Assembly: GCA_009774465.1 (NCBI GenBank)
Contig: VSNT01000004.1
Location: 1 to 60,739 of the forward strand
Direction of reading: 5' to 3'
DNA from: Lachnospiraceae bacterium
GTDB taxonomy: Bacteria > Bacillota_A > Clostridia > Lachnospirales > Lachnospiraceae
DNA: 60,739 nt
Part shown: positions 57,911-60,739 of the stretch, piece after piece
Position numbering within the stretch: the first letter of the stretch is position 1
Layout of the letters: every line of letters starts with the position of its first letter
The notes under the pieces: generated by a model
What the model was told of the DNA's origin: nothing
Database searches by the model: none
What the model saw: only the letters and a program-made list of their open reading frames with translations
Program-made: the position numbers and the translations under genes

Positions 57911-59206
57911 TTACTCCTCTATTAATCCTAGTATCCAATTTAGCCAACCACTGATTGTTGAAGAACGTCGTACATATGTGCTCATACTTTCAACCTTATA
58001 AAGATTAGATTTCTGCATAATAGCAACAATTGTTGACGTATCCGGCATTGAGCCCATTTCCATACGATGATTGAATGTTTCTTTAAAAACACGATGCCGC
58101 AAAATGACTTCACAAAATGCCAGTTGTCGTTGTTTATAATTTAAATTCATTATGCGCTTGCCCGACGAGCTTAAAGAATATATTGGTCTATGACCATCCT
58201 CATAATGCTTTTCAAGCAATCCTAAGTATCTGGCAGCATCTGTATAATAATTTGTTTGTCGAATATCAAAAGCATATTCTTCTGTAACTTGTTCACGACT
58301 CAATTCCTGAGTATTTAGTAATTCACAAATATTGATAACTCGCTCAAAACTATTTGCTTGAGGAAAAGAGATATTTGGTTCAGAAACAATTTTTGTACGT
58401 AAAGCAACGTCCTGTAAATCCGAAAGCTCTATCTCTGTATCTTCAATAGAATAATTTTTGTGCTTTACAAGAACCAGTGAATTATAAGAATCAGGATTTT
58501 GAAATTCGTACTCATACAAGCTAAATATTCCATTTGAATAAACAAGAAAAATCGGCTTAACTTTCTTTGTCACACGCTTGCTCCATACTCGATATGGATA
58601 ATATAACTGTCGTACAAGAAAATCTTCTGACAAATCCCGTTTGGCTTCAAACAACGAAAGGCTATGAACCCCTTCGAAAGCGGCATCTATTTCAATTTGA
58701 GAGTTGTTCACTGAAATTGATGTCGGAGCTTTTGTACGAGAGTTCTGAATACTAAACTCAAATTGTCCTGCCCCCATACGACCTGATACAGTAGAATAAA
58801 GAATATCTTCTTCTAAAAAATCCGAGAGCATCCCTGAAGCCAACGCACAATTTATGGCGATAGTCTCACTCGGAATGTTATTTGCATCAAGGCTTTGAAG
58901 ATTAGTCGGTAAGGAAGCCCGGGTAATAGATTTATCCAACACTTCAAATGGTTGATAAGCCTCAAAATGGGAAATGACGTAATCTCCACGGGAAATTGGC
59001 AAGATAGCAAGGTTGTTCTTGGCAAAAATCTGTGGCAGATTAATATTGTGATCAAACTTTGCCATCAATCGAGGTTCACGATATTCTTTTATTTGAGATG
59101 CAGAGATAATAAATTTTCCATTTACTTCAATATGCGACAGAATATCATATTTTTCAAACAAAGCTTCCCATGCTTTATCGTTTTGGCTCTTTACTTGTTC
59201 ACTCAT
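57911..59206 (-). CDS. Type II restriction endonuclease, PD-(D/E)XK type
   Basis: 431 aa. The nuclease centre is QIEIDAAFEGVHSLSLFEAKRD near residue 168, giving the D ... ExK triad with a following RQLYYPYRVW helix. The region after residue 290 is helical and may hold a winged-helix for DNA reading (EEYAFDIRQTNYYTDAARYLGLL). The start overlaps the methylase stop by eight bases. Recognition site not deducible. The frame is intact. Confidence 0.8.
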   Translation of the reverse strand: MSEQVKSQNDKAWEALFEKYDILSHIEVNGKFIISASQIKEYREPRLMAKFDHNINLPQIFAKNNLAILPISRGDYVISHFEAYQPFEVLDKSITRASLPTNLQSLDANNIPSETIAINCALASGMLSDFLEEDILYSTVSGRMGAGQFEFSIQNSRTKAPTSISVNNSQIEIDAAFEGVHSLSLFEAKRDLSEDFLVRQLYYPYRVWSKRVTKKVKPIFLVYSNGIFSLYEYEFQNPDSYNSLVLVKHKNYSIEDTEIELSDLQDVALRTKIVSEPNISFPQANSFERVINICELLNTQELSREQVTEEYAFDIRQTNYYTDAARYLGLLEKHYEDGHRPIYSLSSSGKRIMNLNYKQRQLAFCEVILRHRVFKETFNHRMEMGSMPDTSTIVAIMQKSNLYKVESMSTYVRRSSTISGWLNWILGLIEE

Positions 59207-60038
59207 AATTTCTTATCACCACTTCGTCTACTTGGCCTCGCTTCGTTGCATTAGAGTTAATAGCACGTTTTGCTTTTACTATAGTAATGCTATAAGCAGC
59301 GTATTGTTCTCTAATAAAATCCGTTGCGGAATTTGAAAGCATAAACTTGATTCCACGCCGATTAAGTTCGTCACAGCATTGTCTCAGCCGGATTTGTTCT
59401 GAGCGGTCAAAGCCCCCCTTTGCATAGCCTGTAAAATTAGCTGTATCAGAAACTGGATCATACGGTGGATCCAAATAGACAAAAGTTCCTTTTGCCACAT
59501 TTGCAAGCACTTCGGCATAATCAATACTGCTAAAAGTTAATTGTGCTTTCTGAAAGTAGGCACTAACAGCTTTTAATGTAGGAGCATTTACAATATTGGG
59601 ATCTTTTTTATAATGTCCAAAGGGAGCGTTAAACTCTCCGGCATTATTTACTCTGAAAAGGCCATTATAACATGTTTTGTTCAAGTAAATAATACGTGCT
59701 GCTCTCTGTACTTTGGTCAATTGTTCATACTGTTCCTTATTTCTATCCCAATCTCGGACACTATAAAAATGTTCTTCCTCATTTGGATGCTCACCTAAAG
59801 CGATGATCAGTTCATCAACATTATCCCGGATAACCTCATACATTTGAATGAGCTCGGAATTAATATCATTAACGTATGCAACATTAGGCTGCAACTTAAA
59901 TAAAACGGCACCCCCGCCTAAAAAAGGTTCACAATAAGAAGTAACACGTTTTGGAAACAATGGTGTTAGATCATCTAAAAGTTGTCGTTTACCTCCAACC
60001 CATTTTACAACAGGCGCAACAAGACGATCTTTTCGCAT
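59199..60038 (-). CDS. D12-class DNA adenine N6-methyltransferase
   Basis: 279 aa, the cognate modification enzyme. Motif X/N terminus VKWVGGKRQLLDDL, SAM motif I EPFLGGGAVLF near residue 37, catalytic motif IV YLDPPYDP near residue 171 and NFTGYAKGGF after it, as in Dam and DpnM. ATG 60038 lies six bases after AGAGGGGG. Dam-like enzymes often read GATC, and EcoRV-type enzymes GATATC, but the target here is not certain. Confidence 0.92.
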   Translation of the reverse strand: MRKDRLVAPVVKWVGGKRQLLDDLTPLFPKRVTSYCEPFLGGGAVLFKLQPNVAYVNDINSELIQMYEVIRDNVDELIIALGEHPNEEEHFYSVRDWDRNKEQYEQLTKVQRAARIIYLNKTCYNGLFRVNNAGEFNAPFGHYKKDPNIVNAPTLKAVSAYFQKAQLTFSSIDYAEVLANVAKGTFVYLDPPYDPVSDTANFTGYAKGGFDRSEQIRLRQCCDELNRRGIKFMLSNSATDFIREQYAAYSITIVKAKRAINSNATKRGQVDEVVIRNYE

Positions 60039-60163
60039 AATTTGCCCCCTCTCTTTCCAAGTATAATCCCACAAACATATTCTATCATAACCTTCAAACG
60101 ACTTCAATCATAACTCCATCTCCACCTGCTAAATTGTAAAAGAAGTATTTTTATAAACCACAC

Positions 60164-60396
60164 GCATAAGCCACAGGAACTAATCCATGTCACAGCTATG
60201 TACGGAGATAAGAAATTCTAAGTATCTTTGCCAAAGTAGTGGCTTGTCACGCTACCGGCGCATTGGTCATCCATGACCAAGCTGCACCTTAATCGGACTT
60301 CCTGTCCGATTATTGCTGGTCTGTGAAAAGAGCTACTAAGAATTTCTAATCTCCTCCCAAAAGCAGTGAACATAGATTTGTTCCTGTGGCTTATGC
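60164..60396. mobile_element. 233-bp MITE-like palindromic element
   Basis: Ends in a perfect 17-bp inverted repeat, GCATAAGCCACAGGAAC (60164-60180) and its complement (60380-60396); the similarity between the two arms continues imperfectly for about 80 bp, including AAGAAATTCT and its mirror. The centre has two perfect hairpins, TTGGTCAT/ATGACCAA (60273) and AATCGGAC/GTCCGATT (60291-60311). No open frame. A target duplication could not be seen. Confidence 0.7.
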
Positions 60397-60437
60397 TAGG
60401 TAAATATAAAAAATTTTAAAATAAGATTTAATAGTAA

Positions 60438-60484
60438 AACGCGAAGATATTAATAGTTTATTGGAGTACTAATATCCTCGCGTT
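60438..60484 (-). terminator. Terminator of the gene at the right edge
   Basis: AACGCGAAGATATTA (60438-60452) pairs with TAATATCCTCGCGTT (60470-60484) with one mismatch; TTTTACTATT follows on the minus strand. Confidence 0.65.
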
Positions 60485-60608
60485 ATTACGTTTACTTGAC
60501 AATAATATAAATGCAATTCTTTTTTGCTAACTTTTGGTGAAAATATGCAAATTGAATCCCTTTAGCCATCTCATCTATTGCGAACATATTCAGCATAATA
60601 TCTTCGTC

Positions 60609-60739
60609 CTAGCTATGCTTCATCATTTTATAAACCATTTGAGCATATTCTCTTTTTTCTTCAACTGTTAGAACCTCTTTTTCACCATCTCTTTCATAAT
60701 AATCTTTAATTTCTTTCCAAAATCTATATAACCTACCAT
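60609..60739 (-). CDS. C-terminal part of an unknown gene, cut by the window edge
   Basis: An open frame enters from the right edge and stops at 60609. The 43 visible codons read RLYRFWKEIKDYYERDGEK then VEEKREYAQMVYKMMKHS, a charged helical tail. No family recognised. A frame starting at the last base triplet of the window stops earlier and is less coding-like. Confidence 0.45.
   Translation of the reverse strand, partial: GRLYRFWKEIKDYYERDGEKEVLTVEEKREYAQMVYKMMKHS

Noticed and set aside
57741..57947. A 68-aa open frame between the endonuclease gene and the small zinc-ribbon gene
   Set aside because: Its start lies inside the endonuclease gene and it reads the methylase pseudogene in the wrong frame; treated as part of the pseudogene.
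59199..60038. Assignment of the R-M system as DpnII (GATC)
   Set aside because: The methylase is Dam/DpnM-like, but the 431-aa endonuclease does not look like DpnII, and D12 methylases also serve other sites, so specificity is left open.

Overview
The window is a piece of a Firmicutes chromosome, most likely from the family Lachnospiraceae (Blautia/Ruminococcus-like gut clostridia). The evidence is a single reversed S10-spc-alpha ribosomal protein run in the usual clostridial order (rpsJ to rplQ), AGGAGG-type ribosome binding sites, zinc forms of uS14 and bL36, an ecfA1-ecfA2-ecfT-truA block next to it, and two Rpn-family nuclease genes. The genus is inferred from gene content, not proven.

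Layout. 1-4.5 kb: leftward ecfA1, ecfA2, ecfT, truA and a DnaQ-like exonuclease; a rightward D-Ala-D-Ala carboxypeptidase-like gene (4.6-5.5 kb) separates them from the ribosomal genes. 5.6-23 kb: about 31 leftward genes for ribosomal proteins, RpoA, SecY, Adk, Map and IF-1, started by a good sigma-A promoter at 22928-22956 and a 300-nt structured leader. Several spacers inside the operon carry strong hairpins. 23-46 kb: ordinary accessory and housekeeping genes: an Rpn nuclease, PutP, a very large TPR-GGDEF protein, an orphan flagellin with a sigma-A promoter, a DUF1015 protein, short ProB, an ASKHA/RACo-like protein, a methyltransferase, KtrB/KtrA potassium uptake, TrpS, a coiled-coil protein, a second Rpn nuclease and a three-gene ABC-2 exporter.

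45.8-60.7 kb is the accessory part. It holds (i) a leftward four-gene run: an unknown 778-aa protein, a ParA/MinD-like ATPase, a 737-aa HD-domain protein with a zinc knuckle, and a four-helix membrane protein; no known system that I recognise matches it, and it is my best candidate for an undescribed system; (ii) a small lysis cassette made of an XhlA-like protein, a holin and an amidase-glucosaminidase, placed behind a sigma factor that resembles the TcdR/UviA/BotR group, with no phage structural genes around; (iii) a decayed DUF4143-type ATPase with four visible lesions; (iv) a type II restriction-modification locus with an intact D12-class adenine methylase and an intact PD-(D/E)XK endonuclease, followed by the wreck of a second methylase whose catalytic motif is changed and whose SAM loop is deleted; and (v) two copies of an 87-bp repeat, one of which is the left arm of a 233-bp MITE-like palindromic element.

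How the parts work together: the left half is core translation, transcription, secretion and vitamin-uptake machinery; the middle is transport and signalling; the right end is a defence/mobile island in which genes are being gained and lost. Functions given for genes with clear families rest on visible motifs; functions of the unknown cassette are inference only.
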